From positions 1 to 64,000 of the forward strand of contig JBMNCR010000066.1 in assembly GCA_049366695.1 (NCBI GenBank): a stretch of 64,000 nt of DNA, read 5' to 3'. This document shows, one piece after another, positions 43,721-53,003 of this stretch (position 1 is its first letter; every line of letters starts with the position of its first letter). Source of the DNA: JBMNCR01 sp049366695 (GTDB taxonomy: Bacteria > Bacillota > Clostridia > Eubacteriales > Alkalibacteraceae). A program made the position numbers and the translations under genes. Under the pieces are notes generated by a model. That model did no database searches, was not told where the DNA came from, and worked only from the letters and a program-made list of their open reading frames with translations.

Positions 43721-44731
43721 ATGCAAGTAAAACCTATAAATGGAGTAAAAAAAGCAGCTATTTTATTAATAGCTTTAGGACCTGATACTTCTTCGCAGAT
43801 TTTAAAGTTATTACCTGAGAATATGATACAGAAGGTAACTTATGAAATAGCTAATATAGATTATGTTGAACCCTATGATAGAGAAAAGGTGATAGAAGAT
43901 TTTTTCAATATGGCATCTGCTAGGAAGTACATATTGGATGGTGGGATTGATTATGCTAAGAATTTGCTAACAAAGGCTCTAGGAGGCTCTAGAGCAAAGG
44001 AAGTGTTGGATGTGCTTTCTCAAATTCAGCAAAGAGAAAAGCCCTTTGCAATTGCAAGAAAAGCTGATCCACATCAACTAACAAATCTGATGTTAAATGA
44101 GCATCCTCAAACTATAGCACTTATAATGTGTTATATGCAAGCAGATAAAGCTGCTACTGTTCTATCTCAATTTCCAGCAGAATTACAAACAGAGATAGCA
44201 GAAAGGATAGGAACAATAAATAGAACCTCTCCTTCAGTAATAAAAAGAATTGAAAAAGTAATGGAGAATAAATTTTCTACATTAATTGATAATGATGCTG
44301 AAAGTGTTGGTGGAGTCAAAACATTAGTTGAAATACTTAATTCAGTTGATAGGAGCACTGAAAGAACTATAATAGGTGATTTGGAGCAGTCTCAACCTGA
44401 TTTGGCAGAAATAATTAAGGCAAATCTATTTGTATTTGAAGATGTTGTTAGTTTGGATAAGAGTTCTATACAAAGAATTCTTAGAGAAGTGAGTAATGAA
44501 GATTTAGTTTTAGCTTTAAAGGGAGCTTCAGAAGAAGTAGCTTCAATTATATTTAGTAATGTTTCAAAAAGAGCTGCTGATACTTTGAAAGAAGATATTG
44601 AATTTATGGGACCTGTGCGACTTTCAACCGTCGAAGAAGCACAACATAGAATTGTGGGAATTATTCGACGATTAGAAGAATCGGGAGAAATTGTTATTGG
44701 AAGAGGTGAGCAAGATTCCATTATCGTATAA
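43721..44731 (+). CDS. fliG: Flagellar motor switch protein FliG
   Basis: This 336-residue C-ring protein contacts FliF and MotA. It has NGVKKAAILLIALGPDTSSQ, the EHPQTIALIMCYM motif, the middle PAELQTEIAERIGTI and the C-terminal torque helix region DLVLALKGASEEV ... KEDIEFMGPVRLSTVEEAQ. AGGTGATG precedes the ATG. Its last 17 bases overlap the fliH reading from ATT. Confidence 0.97.
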   Translation: MQVKPINGVKKAAILLIALGPDTSSQILKLLPENMIQKVTYEIANIDYVEPYDREKVIEDFFNMASARKYILDGGIDYAKNLLTKALGGSRAKEVLDVLSQIQQREKPFAIARKADPHQLTNLMLNEHPQTIALIMCYMQADKAATVLSQFPAELQTEIAERIGTINRTSPSVIKRIEKVMENKFSTLIDNDAESVGGVKTLVEILNSVDRSTERTIIGDLEQSQPDLAEIIKANLFVFEDVVSLDKSSIQRILREVSNEDLVLALKGASEEVASIIFSNVSKRAADTLKEDIEFMGPVRLSTVEEAQHRIVGIIRRLEESGEIVIGRGEQDSIIV

Positions 44732-45485
44732 GATCATAAAAAAACAAAATATAGAATGTGATGGAAATAGTCATTCAATAATAAAAACTAGATGTGAAGT
44801 AGTAAAAAATGAAATTCCTGTAAATTTTATGTCAAATAATGATAAATACATACAAGAAACGCAATTCGATACTGAAGTTATCCGTGTACAAGTTAGAAAA
44901 GAACTTTTGCAAGAGATGGAAAAGGAAAAGCAACATATAAAAAAAGCTATCGAAGAAGAAGGACAAAAGATAAAACAGCTTGCTAAGCAAGAAGGATATA
45001 AAATAGGTTTCGATGATGGGTACAACAAAGGATATGCTCAAGGATTAAATGATGCCAATATTGAGGCTGTTAAGATTAAAAATCAAGCATTAAAAATAGT
45101 AGAGCAAGCGTATAGGGAAGTTGAAGAGCACTATATTAATAATAGGAAAAATATTATTCACTTAGCTGTAGAAATGGCTGAAAGAATTACTAATACAACT
45201 ATTAATAGTTCTTCAGAAAATATTATGCTTTTAATCAAGCCTTTATTGCAAGAATATGGGAATAAAGAAAATTTAATTATTAGATGTCATCCTAATAATA
45301 GTGATTTTATTAGAGGGAGTATTAATGATATAGAAAATTTATGTCCTAAAGCTAATACTATAATATTAGAAGATAAAGATTTAGAAATAAACGGTTGTAT
45401 TGTAGAAAATGAACACCAGATTGTAGATTTGCAAATAAAAAAACAACTAGAACAAATAAAAAATGAACTGGAAAAATTGGAGTAA
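44715..45485 (+). CDS. fliH: Flagellar export stator protein FliH, probable ATT start
   Basis: FliH regulates the FliI export ATPase. The protein is rich in Glu/Lys with a coiled coil (about 55-110), the glycine-repeat stretch EGYKIGFDDGYNKGYAQG and the C-terminal FliH domain (HLAVEMAERITNTTINSS). The best-placed ribosome site, GAGGTG (44703-44708), is 6 nt from an ATT at 44715, giving a natural start PLSYKIIKK. The upstream GTG (44706) is inside that site. TTG codons at 44691/44697 are possible alternatives. It has about 256 residues. Confidence 0.88.
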   Translation: MPLSYKIIKKQNIECDGNSHSIIKTRCEVVKNEIPVNFMSNNDKYIQETQFDTEVIRVQVRKELLQEMEKEKQHIKKAIEEEGQKIKQLAKQEGYKIGFDDGYNKGYAQGLNDANIEAVKIKNQALKIVEQAYREVEEHYINNRKNIIHLAVEMAERITNTTINSSSENIMLLIKPLLQEYGNKENLIIRCHPNNSDFIRGSINDIENLCPKANTIILEDKDLEINGCIVENEHQIVDLQIKKQLEQIKNELEKLE

Positions 45486-45489
45486 GATA

Positions 45490-46806
45490 ATGAAAGCCAT
45501 TCCTTTTGATGAATATAAGAAGATAATTCAGAAAAAAAAGTATTATTTAAAAATGGGAAAAGTAAAGCAAGTAATAGGCTTAATTATTCAAGTTGAAGGT
45601 TTAGATGTATTTATTGGGGAAGTTTGTAAAGTTATCATTAAATCTGTTGACAAGGTTGTTTTTACTGAAGTAGTAGGATTTAAAGATAACTGTGTATTAT
45701 TAATGCCTCTTGGTGAAATACAAGGGATAGGTCCTGGATGCTTGGTAATACCAACTGGTAATTCGTTAAAAGTTGGTATAAGTGAGGAACTATTAGGGAC
45801 AACAATAGATGGTTTAGGGAATCCCATTGGTAATGTAGATTTAAAATATGATTATTACCAGGATATTAATGGAGCTCCACCTAATCCTTTTCAGAGAAGA
45901 AAAATTAATAAAGTTATGAGTAGTGGCATAAAAGCGATTGATGGTTTACTTACATGTGGAGAAGGTCAAAGAATTGGTATTTTTGCAGGAAGTGGAGTAG
46001 GTAAAAGTACTCTGTTAGGAATGATAAGTAGATATAGTGACGCTGATATTAATGTAATAGCTTTAATAGGTGAAAGAGGTAGAGAAGTTTTAGAGTTTAT
46101 AGAAAATGATTTAGGTCCTGAGGGATATAAAAAATCAGTTGTAGTTTGTGCCACATCAGACCAACCTCCTTTGGTAAGATTGAAAGGGGCATTTGTAGCT
46201 ACTGCCATTGCTGAGTATTTTAGGGATCAAGGGAAAAAAGTAATGCTTATGATGGATTCAGTTACTAGATTTGCAATGGCTCAAAGGGAAATAGGGTTGG
46301 CCATAGGAGAGCCGCCTACTACAAAGGGATATACACCTTCTGTATTTACACTTTTGCCAAAACTATTAGAAAGAAGTGGTATGTCTGAAAAAGGTTCAAT
46401 AACTGCTTTCTATACTGTATTAGTAGAAGGTGATGATTTTAATGAACCTATCGCAGATTCTGTAAGAGGTATCTTAGATGGACACATAATATTATCTAGG
46501 AAATTAGCAGGCAAGAATCATTTTCCATCTATTGATATTCAAAATAGCATAAGTCGAATTATGAAAGATATTGTTTCGAAAGAGCATTTTCAATTAGCGG
46601 GTACATTAAAAGAAAATTTAGCAGTTTATATGGATGCAGAAGATTTGATAAACGTTGGGGCATATGTAAAGGGGAGTAATGTGCTAATAGATAAATCTGT
46701 AGAATTATATAATCCTATTAACAAGTTTTTAAAACAAGAAATAGATGAAAAATACGAATTCAATAGTGTTTTAGGGGAGTTAGATAAGTCTTTGCAGCTA
46801 AAATAG
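45490..46806 (+). CDS. fliI: Flagellar export ATPase FliI
   Basis: This 438-residue hexameric ATPase energises export of flagellar subunits. Walker A is GIFAGSGVGKSTLL and Walker B is KVMLMMDSVTRFAMAQREIG, with the typical GEPPTTKGYTPSVF and DGHIILSRKLAGKNHFPSID. It starts 4 bp after fliH with GGAG at 7-nt spacing. The first ~25 residues bind FliH. Confidence 0.97.
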   Translation: MKAIPFDEYKKIIQKKKYYLKMGKVKQVIGLIIQVEGLDVFIGEVCKVIIKSVDKVVFTEVVGFKDNCVLLMPLGEIQGIGPGCLVIPTGNSLKVGISEELLGTTIDGLGNPIGNVDLKYDYYQDINGAPPNPFQRRKINKVMSSGIKAIDGLLTCGEGQRIGIFAGSGVGKSTLLGMISRYSDADINVIALIGERGREVLEFIENDLGPEGYKKSVVVCATSDQPPLVRLKGAFVATAIAEYFRDQGKKVMLMMDSVTRFAMAQREIGLAIGEPPTTKGYTPSVFTLLPKLLERSGMSEKGSITAFYTVLVEGDDFNEPIADSVRGILDGHIILSRKLAGKNHFPSIDIQNSISRIMKDIVSKEHFQLAGTLKENLAVYMDAEDLINVGAYVKGSNVLIDKSVELYNPINKFLKQEIDEKYEFNSVLGELDKSLQLK

Positions 46807-46841
46807 TGAAGAATAATATAATCTCATGTGAGGTGTTGTAA

Positions 46842-47279
46842 ATCAAAGCTTATAACTTTAGAATGGAAAAAGTATTGGAATTTAGAGAAAATAATGAACA
46901 AGCTATTTTAGAAAAGTATTCTTTAGTTCAAAATGATTTAAACTGTCATGTTGCAAGAGTAGAATATTTGATGAATATGTATGAAGATGCTAATAGAAAA
47001 AGTACCCAATATAAGGATATTGAAAATATAAGACAACTATATATGTATAAGCAAAAGATTGAACAAGACATGACGCAGGAAAATAACACAATAAATAAAA
47101 TTAATGAAAAACTCGAAATCATCAGATTAGAGTTAGTAGAAGCACAAAAAGATAGAAGAGTAATGGAAATAATTAAGGAAAAGGATCAAATTAAATATTT
47201 AAATACCATAAAGCAAATAGAGCAAAAAGAATTAGATGAAATTGCTATATTAAGATACAATCCTATGGTTAATGATTGA
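46842..47279 (+). CDS. fliJ: Flagellar export protein FliJ, probable ATC start
   Basis: This central-stalk coiled-coil protein of the export ATPase has about 145 residues. FliJ proteins begin with a short conserved stretch like KAYNFRLEKVL. Here the codons for KAYNFRMEKVLEFRE are in frame from an ATC at 46842, 6 nt after GAGGTG, and a stop precedes it. The first ATG (46863) would cut off the conserved start and has no ribosome site. The body is one long charged coiled coil. Confidence 0.88.
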   Translation: MKAYNFRMEKVLEFRENNEQAILEKYSLVQNDLNCHVARVEYLMNMYEDANRKSTQYKDIENIRQLYMYKQKIEQDMTQENNTINKINEKLEIIRLELVEAQKDRRVMEIIKEKDQIKYLNTIKQIEQKELDEIAILRYNPMVND

Positions 47280-47329
47280 TTTTTATCAATTATAATAAAT
47301 AATATTTAATATTGAAGGGAGGTGAAGAA

Positions 47330-48562
47330 ATGATTGAAAGTGTACAGTTTGCAACACAAAATTCAATAAAATCAAACAATACTAAAGAAATCCCAAACGA
47401 TTTTGAGTTTTCTCAATTATTTAAGAATACTTTGTATGATGAACAAAAAAATAATACATCTAAATGTGATGAAAATGATACATCGCTGATTAAGAAAAAT
47501 TTTCTTTATGAAGAGGTTGAAAAACAGGGTGATTTAATGAATACTAGTGAAGGGGTTCAACAAGATAATAATACTTTATTATCTCATTCGGTAGTTGCTT
47601 TAGATTTAGTTAATATTGCAAACTATTTTACAGAGAATACTATTAATGAGAATGCAACTGATTTGACGGGTGTTCAATCTAGTAATATTATTGATAAAAA
47701 TCCAAGCAGTAGTTTATCTAGTGTAGCTAAATTGAATATATTACCTGAAGATATTCACAATGCAAATTTGACTATAGATTCTAAAGATATTATTGAACCT
47801 ACATTAATATCAAAAGGACAGGTGGTGTATCAATACCAGAAATATGCTACTGAATCTCAAAATATTAATCTAGATGGGAACGCTGCAAAAATGTCAGAGG
47901 ATAACTTAATAAGTGAACTAGTAAGTAGTCAAGATAATCAAATTATACATACATTGATAAAAGAAGATAATATTCAAAAACAAGTTGTTCAAATTACAAA
48001 CAAAGATTCTGGTCAAATAGATAACCAAGATGCAAATCAAGAAATGATTTCAAAGTTAGATATTAATTTAACTAATTTTGAGAATAATACATTTAAAAAT
48101 GTACAAGATAATACATCTGTAAATCCAGTAGATTTTTTAGCAAAAGAAAATATCGATAATGTAACTAATACTATCATCAATAATTTAGAAACTGTTTCTC
48201 AGGGTGAGAGTACTCTAATGAAAGTAAAATTATATCCTGAAGAATTAGGTGCTGTTGACGTTATGCTAAAAATGGAGGAAGGTGAATTGATAGCTAAAAT
48301 TTTAGTAGAAAATAATAATGTGAAACAATTATTTTCTGATAAAATTAATGAAATTAATAACAATTTAAAAGGACAGAACATTAATATTATAAGCATAGAT
48401 GTTGATGTAAGTTCTCGTGAAGGAGAAGGTTCTAATCAAAACAATTCTGATAATCAGCAGGCTGTATTTAAACAAACCATAATTGATTCACAAGAGAATA
48501 TTATAATTAATGAAAAAATAAAAGGCTATGAAATTAATAGTGCTATTAGTGTTTTAGCTTAA
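47330..48562 (+). CDS. fliK: Flagellar hook-length control protein FliK
   Basis: FliK measures hook length and switches export specificity. The 410-residue protein has a long low-complexity Asn/Ser/Asp-rich ruler region. The C-terminal Flg_hook domain (about 290-370) has LMKVKLYPEELGAVDVMLKM and LIAKILVENNNVKQLF. The ATG at 47330 follows GGGAGGTG. The position between fliJ and flgD supports it. Confidence 0.92.
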   Translation: MIESVQFATQNSIKSNNTKEIPNDFEFSQLFKNTLYDEQKNNTSKCDENDTSLIKKNFLYEEVEKQGDLMNTSEGVQQDNNTLLSHSVVALDLVNIANYFTENTINENATDLTGVQSSNIIDKNPSSSLSSVAKLNILPEDIHNANLTIDSKDIIEPTLISKGQVVYQYQKYATESQNINLDGNAAKMSEDNLISELVSSQDNQIIHTLIKEDNIQKQVVQITNKDSGQIDNQDANQEMISKLDINLTNFENNTFKNVQDNTSVNPVDFLAKENIDNVTNTIINNLETVSQGESTLMKVKLYPEELGAVDVMLKMEEGELIAKILVENNNVKQLFSDKINEINNNLKGQNINIISIDVDVSSREGEGSNQNNSDNQQAVFKQTIIDSQENIIINEKIKGYEINSAISVLA

Positions 48563-48576
48563 AGGAGGAAAGTAGA

Positions 48577-49011
48577 ATGGAAGTTTCGAATACTCAGTCT
48601 TATTATAGCACTGCTAATAATAATTCTGACTCAACAAGCAGTTTGTCTGTTCAAGATTTTTTAAAAATTATGTCTGCAGAACTTCAAAATCAAGATCCTA
48701 TGAGTGCAAGTGGTGGGGGCAGTAATACAGATTACATATCTCAATTAGCACAGTTTTCTATGCTTGAAGAAATGGAGGCAATTTCGGAAGGATTAGATGT
48801 AATAAATTATATGTCGCAACAACAGTATTCTTTCAGTCTTATTGGTAAAGAAGTTACTCTTCAGAATGAGGAAGAAATTGTAACAGGAGAAGTTGAAAAA
48901 GTAAGATTTGATAATGGTTATGCCGTATTAGTAGTAAATGATAAAGAGTATGATATGAGTATGCTAATAGAAGTAGGAAAAAATGATAGTTTAAGTGAAA
49001 GCGTAGAGTAA
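48577..49011 (+). CDS. flgD: Hook assembly scaffold FlgD
   Basis: This 144-residue hook cap has the N-terminal signature SVQDFLKIMSAELQNQDPM and YISQLAQFSMLEEM, and a short C-terminal domain (SLIGKEVTLQ). It lacks the longer Ig-like domains found in enteric FlgD, which is usual in Gram-positive bacteria. AAGGAGGAAAG precedes the ATG. The next gene starts one base after its TAA. Confidence 0.95.
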   Translation: MEVSNTQSYYSTANNNSDSTSSLSVQDFLKIMSAELQNQDPMSASGGGSNTDYISQLAQFSMLEEMEAISEGLDVINYMSQQQYSFSLIGKEVTLQNEEEIVTGEVEKVRFDNGYAVLVVNDKEYDMSMLIEVGKNDSLSESVE

Positions 49012-49012
49012 G

Positions 49013-49384
49013 ATGAGTTTTAGAATTGAAAATGGTCAAATAATACCAATATTAAATAATAAAGTTAAAAACTCAGACATAAGTAATACAAATGAATTTG
49101 AGCAAGTGTTGCAACAAAGTATAAAAAATGAAGTTCCAGTTAAAATATCTTCTCATGCTTTATTAAGAATGAATGAAAGAAATATTGAACTAAAAGAATC
49201 AGATATTTCTGTGATAAATCAAGCAATGAATGATCTTGAAAAAAAGGGAGCAAGAGAAAGTTTGATGATTTATAAGGACATGACATTTATAGCAAGTGTA
49301 AATAATAGAACGATAATTACTGCATTAAAGGAGAGTGAAACGAATATTGTAACAAATATTGATAGTGCAGTATTAATAAAATAA
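49013..49384 (+). CDS. Flagellar operon protein, TIGR02530-like
   Basis: This 123-residue protein is of the family often found between flgD and flgE in Firmicutes and spirochaetes. Its mark is PVKISSHALLRMNERNIEL, then DLEKKGARESLMIYKDM and VNNRTIITAL. Function is unproven but connected with hook assembly by position. It is translationally close to flgD. Confidence 0.88.
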   Translation: MSFRIENGQIIPILNNKVKNSDISNTNEFEQVLQQSIKNEVPVKISSHALLRMNERNIELKESDISVINQAMNDLEKKGARESLMIYKDMTFIASVNNRTIITALKESETNIVTNIDSAVLIK

Positions 49385-49457
49385 AGTGGCTGGACCTTTT
49401 GAGGAAGCCATATATCCGCGGATTGACTGAAGCGGAAAATTCACAGGAGGGATAAGA
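49385..49457 (+). other. Two small stem-loops before flgE
   Basis: The 73-bp gap is richer in GC than its surroundings. TGGCT/AGCCA (about 49388-49410) and TCCGC/GCGGA (about 49415-49436) can form two tandem hairpins just before AGGAGGG and flgE. They may stabilise or attenuate the mRNA. Confidence 0.35.
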
Positions 49458-50369
49458 ATGTTAAGATCTTTATATGCCGGAGTAAGCGGAATGAGAAATT
49501 TCCAAACAAAGATGGATGTAGTTGCAAATAATATTTCTAATGTAAATACTACTGCTTTTAAATCTGGGAGAGTAAGATTTCAGGATATGTTAAGCCAAAC
49601 TGTAGCAAATGCTCAAGCTCCATCTGCTACAGGACTTGGAGGTGTAAACACTCAACAAATTGGGTTGGGGGTTAAAGTTGGAGCAATAGATACAATTATG
49701 ACTGGTGGAGCGCTACAGCCTACAAATAGAGATTTAGACTTTGCAATTGAAGGAGAAGGTTTTTTTGTTCTTTCTCAGGATACATCTGCTAATATAAAGA
49801 GCTATACGAGAGATGGAGCATGTTATACAGACTATGAAGGAAATCTTGTTAACGCTGCAGGACTAAGAGTTTTAGGATATATTCCAAATACATATGATAG
49901 CCCCGAGGTATATGATATTAATGTACCTATAGCAACAGATACAGAGCAAGAAAAATTAGATAAATTACACTGTTTAACTATACCAGATTCGATAAATGTA
50001 TCCGGTGTTGATTTAGATTTAGAGAGCTATACGATTGATGGTACAGGACAAATAATTGGAGTTTTTAGTGATGGGAATCCTTATTTATTAGGTCAAGTTG
50101 GAGTTGTAAGTTTTAGTAATAGCGAAGGACTTGAGAAAAATGGGAGCAATAATTATGTTAATACAAATAACTCTGGTTATCCTCAAGCTGGAATAGCTGG
50201 TTCTACAGGATATGGAACTATAAGGCAAGGGTTCGTAGAAATGTCTAATGTAGATTTGGCTAATGAATTTACTGAAATGATAATTACAAGTAGAGCATAT
50301 CAAGCAAACTCCAGAACTATAAGTACTTCAGATGAAATGTTGCAAGAATTGATTAATCTGAAAAGATAG
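49458..50369 (+). CDS. flgE: Flagellar hook protein FlgE
   Basis: This 303-residue protein is short for FlgE, and is placed as the hook protein by its location after flgD. The rod/hook N-terminus MLRSLYAGVSGMRNFQTKMD and VVANNISNVNTTAFKSGRVR, the central DFAIEGEGFFVL, and the C-terminus VEMSNVDLANEFTEMIITSR and AYQANSRTISTSDEMLQELI are clear. CAGGAGGGAT precedes the ATG. FlgG-like is the alternative name, but two further rod proteins exist at the operon end. Confidence 0.9.
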   Translation: MLRSLYAGVSGMRNFQTKMDVVANNISNVNTTAFKSGRVRFQDMLSQTVANAQAPSATGLGGVNTQQIGLGVKVGAIDTIMTGGALQPTNRDLDFAIEGEGFFVLSQDTSANIKSYTRDGACYTDYEGNLVNAAGLRVLGYIPNTYDSPEVYDINVPIATDTEQEKLDKLHCLTIPDSINVSGVDLDLESYTIDGTGQIIGVFSDGNPYLLGQVGVVSFSNSEGLEKNGSNNYVNTNNSGYPQAGIAGSTGYGTIRQGFVEMSNVDLANEFTEMIITSRAYQANSRTISTSDEMLQELINLKR

Positions 50370-50448
50370 ATTTATGATAAGGTGGTTAGGAGATTGAGCT
50401 GATCACCTAGTCATTTATTGCAAATAAAACTACGAATGAGGTATAAAT

Positions 50449-50649
50449 ATGATAATACTTACTTCGCTTAAAGGAAAAGAATTTTATCTAAATAGTGAGT
50501 TAATTTATAAAATTGACAAAGAATCAGATACTATTATTACATTGCAAGATGGAATGAAAATAAGAGTATCCGATAATCCACAAGAAATAATAGATAAAAT
50601 TATTGAGTACAAAAGAAGAATTTATCTTGGAGTATCGGAGGTAGATTAA
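50449..50649 (+). CDS. flbD: Flagellar protein FlbD/SwrD
   Basis: This 66-residue protein has the FlbD form MIILTSLKGKEFYLNSELIY ... TIITLQDGMKIRVSDNPQEI, then IIEYKRRIYL. In Bacillus the homologue SwrD raises motor power. It overlaps motA by one base (TAATG). AATGAGGTATAA precedes the ATG. Confidence 0.93.
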   Translation: MIILTSLKGKEFYLNSELIYKIDKESDTIITLQDGMKIRVSDNPQEIIDKIIEYKRRIYLGVSEVD

Positions 50650-51458
50650 TGAAAAGAAATATAGTGCCTGTAATATCGATGTTGGCGGGATTTGTTTTAA
50701 TAATAGGTTCCATTATGATGGATGGAGATATACAAAGTTTTATAAGTGTGTCATCTCTAATTACAACTATAATAGGGTCATTTTGTGCTTTATTAATAAG
50801 TTTTCCATTAAAAACCTTATTAAAAATCCCGAGTATCCTTAAGATAGTAATTTCATCACCTAATGACAATAGAAAAGGATTAATCGATATTTTTTCAGAT
50901 TTAGCTAGAAAAGCAAGGAAAGATGGATTGCTTGCTTTAGAAGATGACATTAACTTAATAGAAGATGAGTTTTTAGTATCAGGATTGCAGATGGTAGTTG
51001 ACGGAATAGAGCCTGATACAATAAGAGATATATTAATGTTAAAAGTAGAAACATCAGAGCGTAGACATAGGATGGGAGAAGAAATTTTTGTTAAGTGGGG
51101 TGAATTGGCTCCAGCTTTTGGTATGATTGGCACATTAATAGGATTAATAATTATGTTAAGTAATTTAGATGATGCTAGTGCAATAGGAGTTGGAATGGCA
51201 ACTGCTTTGATTACTACTTTTTATGGAGCACTATCAGCCAATTTAATATTTTTACCTATTGCCTCCAATTTAAGTACACAAACTGATGAAGAAGTATTTA
51301 CTAGGGAAATGGTGGTTGAAGGGATAATTGAAATTCAAGCAGGAACAAATCCAAGAATACTTGAAGAAAAATTATTAACATATTTATCTCCCGAAGAACA
51401 GTTGAAAATTAAAGAAGAAAAAAGTAATGGTAAAAAAGAGGCTGATTCTTATGAGTAA
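50649..51458 (+). CDS. motA: Flagellar motor stator protein MotA
   Basis: This 269-residue stator channel subunit has four membrane helices, with two hydrophobic ones at the N-terminus (to about 52). The cytoplasmic loop is charged (SPNDNRKGLIDIFSDLARKA). The late pair has LAPAFGMIGTLIGLIIMLSN and MATALITTFYGALSANLIFL. It overlaps motB by 8 bases. Confidence 0.96.
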   Translation: MKRNIVPVISMLAGFVLIIGSIMMDGDIQSFISVSSLITTIIGSFCALLISFPLKTLLKIPSILKIVISSPNDNRKGLIDIFSDLARKARKDGLLALEDDINLIEDEFLVSGLQMVVDGIEPDTIRDILMLKVETSERRHRMGEEIFVKWGELAPAFGMIGTLIGLIIMLSNLDDASAIGVGMATALITTFYGALSANLIFLPIASNLSTQTDEEVFTREMVVEGIIEIQAGTNPRILEEKLLTYLSPEEQLKIKEEKSNGKKEADSYE

Positions 51459-52218
51459 AAGAAGGAGCTCGAATAAAAAAGAAAAGGAAAGTAGTGGAGG
51501 AGGTTGGATTACGACTTTTTCTGACCTAATGTCCTTACTTTTAACTTTTTTTATTTTGTTATATTCAATGTCTACTATCGATGTTGTTAAATTTAGAAAT
51601 ATTAGTTATTCTTTACAAGCAGTACTAATGGGAGAAGGACAACCTACTATAAATGAAGGAGCAAAAAATGATGATCCTATTCCTATAGATGATAATAAAG
51701 AAGTAAGTGAAATTGATGAAACTACTATTAAAGAAGAGATACTTGTTATGTACGAAAAAGTACGAGAGTATATTGATGAAGAGGGATTAAAAGCTGAAGT
51801 ATCTGTAAGTGCTAATAAAAGAGGAGTATATGTAGATATCAAAGAAGCTATTCTATTTGAATCGGGCAGTGCTGAGATTAAGAGCAGTGGTAAAAGAGTA
51901 CTAAGCCAATTAGAGAAACTATTCAATGATTTCTCAAACGAGATAGTTGTTGAAGGTCATACAGACAATGTGCCAATTAGTCGTATCATATATCCAAGTA
52001 ACTGGGAGTTATCTTCAGCTCGTGCAATATCAGTAGTACGATATTTAAGTGAAAAAAAAGGTATTGAGCCAAGTAGACTATCAGCTATCGGTTATGGAGA
52101 ATATCGACCCATAGTTAATAATAATAGTGATAAGAATAGAGCTCTTAATAGAAGGGTTAATATATTGATAATAATTAATGATGAAAGTGGGGAAATAGAT
52201 GTCACCGGAGGAAACTAA
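51451..52218 (+). CDS. motB: Flagellar motor stator protein MotB
   Basis: This 255-residue subunit has an N-terminal helix with the proton-carrying Asp 25 in WITTFSDLMSLLLTFFILL. A plug/linker and an OmpA-like peptidoglycan-binding domain follow, with FESGSAEIKSSGKRVL, VEGHTDNVPI and NWELSSARAISVVRYL. The real start is the ATG at 51451 inside motA, preceded by AAGAGG. It overlaps fliL by 20 bases. Proton coupling, not sodium, cannot be proved from sequence. Confidence 0.95.
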   Translation: MSKRRSSNKKEKESSGGGWITTFSDLMSLLLTFFILLYSMSTIDVVKFRNISYSLQAVLMGEGQPTINEGAKNDDPIPIDDNKEVSEIDETTIKEEILVMYEKVREYIDEEGLKAEVSVSANKRGVYVDIKEAILFESGSAEIKSSGKRVLSQLEKLFNDFSNEIVVEGHTDNVPISRIIYPSNWELSSARAISVVRYLSEKKGIEPSRLSAIGYGEYRPIVNNNSDKNRALNRRVNILIIINDESGEIDVTGGN

Positions 52219-52657
52219 ACAGAAAAAAAGTAAATTTAAATTGATAGTTATTATTCTAATTGTATTAGTTTTACTATTATCTACTGTTATAGGATATTTT
52301 GCAATAACTGGAAAAAGCATAGCAACTGTTTTAAGCAGCTTTGAGAAACATGAAGAGTTTTATATAGTTTTAGATGATTTTGTGGTCAACATTAATGGAA
52401 TAAATGATAAAAGTAATTATTTAAAGACACAGGTATCATTAAGTTACACAAATAAAAAATATGAAGATATAATTTCTTCAAACACCAGTAAAATAAGAGA
52501 TGTAATAATTACTAGTTTAAGAGAAAAAAGCACTGTCGAACTATTAAATTGCGATAATATTGAACAAATCAAGCAGGAAATAGTTCAAAATGTAAATGAA
52601 ATACTAAATCAAGAAGTGGTTGAAAACCTATATTTTACTGATTTTTTAATTCAATAA
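52199..52657 (+). CDS. fliL: Flagellar basal body-associated protein FliL
   Basis: This 152-residue single-pass protein stabilises the stator. A cytoplasmic Lys-rich start and membrane helix cover about residues 14-36. The periplasmic-side domain has EFYIVLDDFVVNIN, LKTQVSLSYTN and VVENLYFTDFLIQ. GGGGAAATAG precedes the ATG. The start lies within the end of motB. Confidence 0.93.
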   Translation: MSPEETKQKKSKFKLIVIILIVLVLLLSTVIGYFAITGKSIATVLSSFEKHEEFYIVLDDFVVNINGINDKSNYLKTQVSLSYTNKKYEDIISSNTSKIRDVIITSLREKSTVELLNCDNIEQIKQEIVQNVNEILNQEVVENLYFTDFLIQ

Positions 52658-52669
52658 AGGAGTGTATAG

Positions 52670-53002
52670 ATGGATTTTGGTGTACTCATATCATTGGTAC
52701 AAATTATTGTTGCATTACTTATAGTGATTGCTTTAGCTTATATCTCTCTTAGAGTAAGTAATAAATTTATTAACAAAAATAGTAATATGATAAAAATCGT
52801 TGAAAGAGTAGGTGTATCTAATAATTCATCTTTGTGTATTGTAAATGTATGTGACTCTTATTATCTTATGAGTCTATGTAATAGTGAAAATAAAATATTG
52901 AAAGAACTCAATAAAGAAGACGTAACTCGCATGATAAAAGAAATACAGATACAAAAAAGAGAATCTGTTAATTTTAGCAATTTATTTGGAATGAGGAAAT
53001 AA
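52670..53002 (+). CDS. fliO: Flagellar export component FliO
   Basis: This 110-residue protein has one N-terminal membrane helix (about 8-28) and a cytoplasmic FliO domain (VERVGVSNNSSLCIVNVCDSYYLM in part, LKELNKEDVTRMI). FliO helps assemble FliP. Placement directly before fliP supports the name in this poorly conserved family. AAAGGAGTGTATAG precedes the ATG. Confidence 0.86.
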   Translation: MDFGVLISLVQIIVALLIVIALAYISLRVSNKFINKNSNMIKIVERVGVSNNSSLCIVNVCDSYYLMSLCNSENKILKELNKEDVTRMIKEIQIQKRESVNFSNLFGMRK

Positions 53003-53003
53003 T

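Noticed and set aside
46863..47279. fliJ started at its first ATG
   Set aside because: It would drop the conserved KAYNFR start and has no ribosome site, whereas the ATC at 46842 has GAGGTG at 6 nt.
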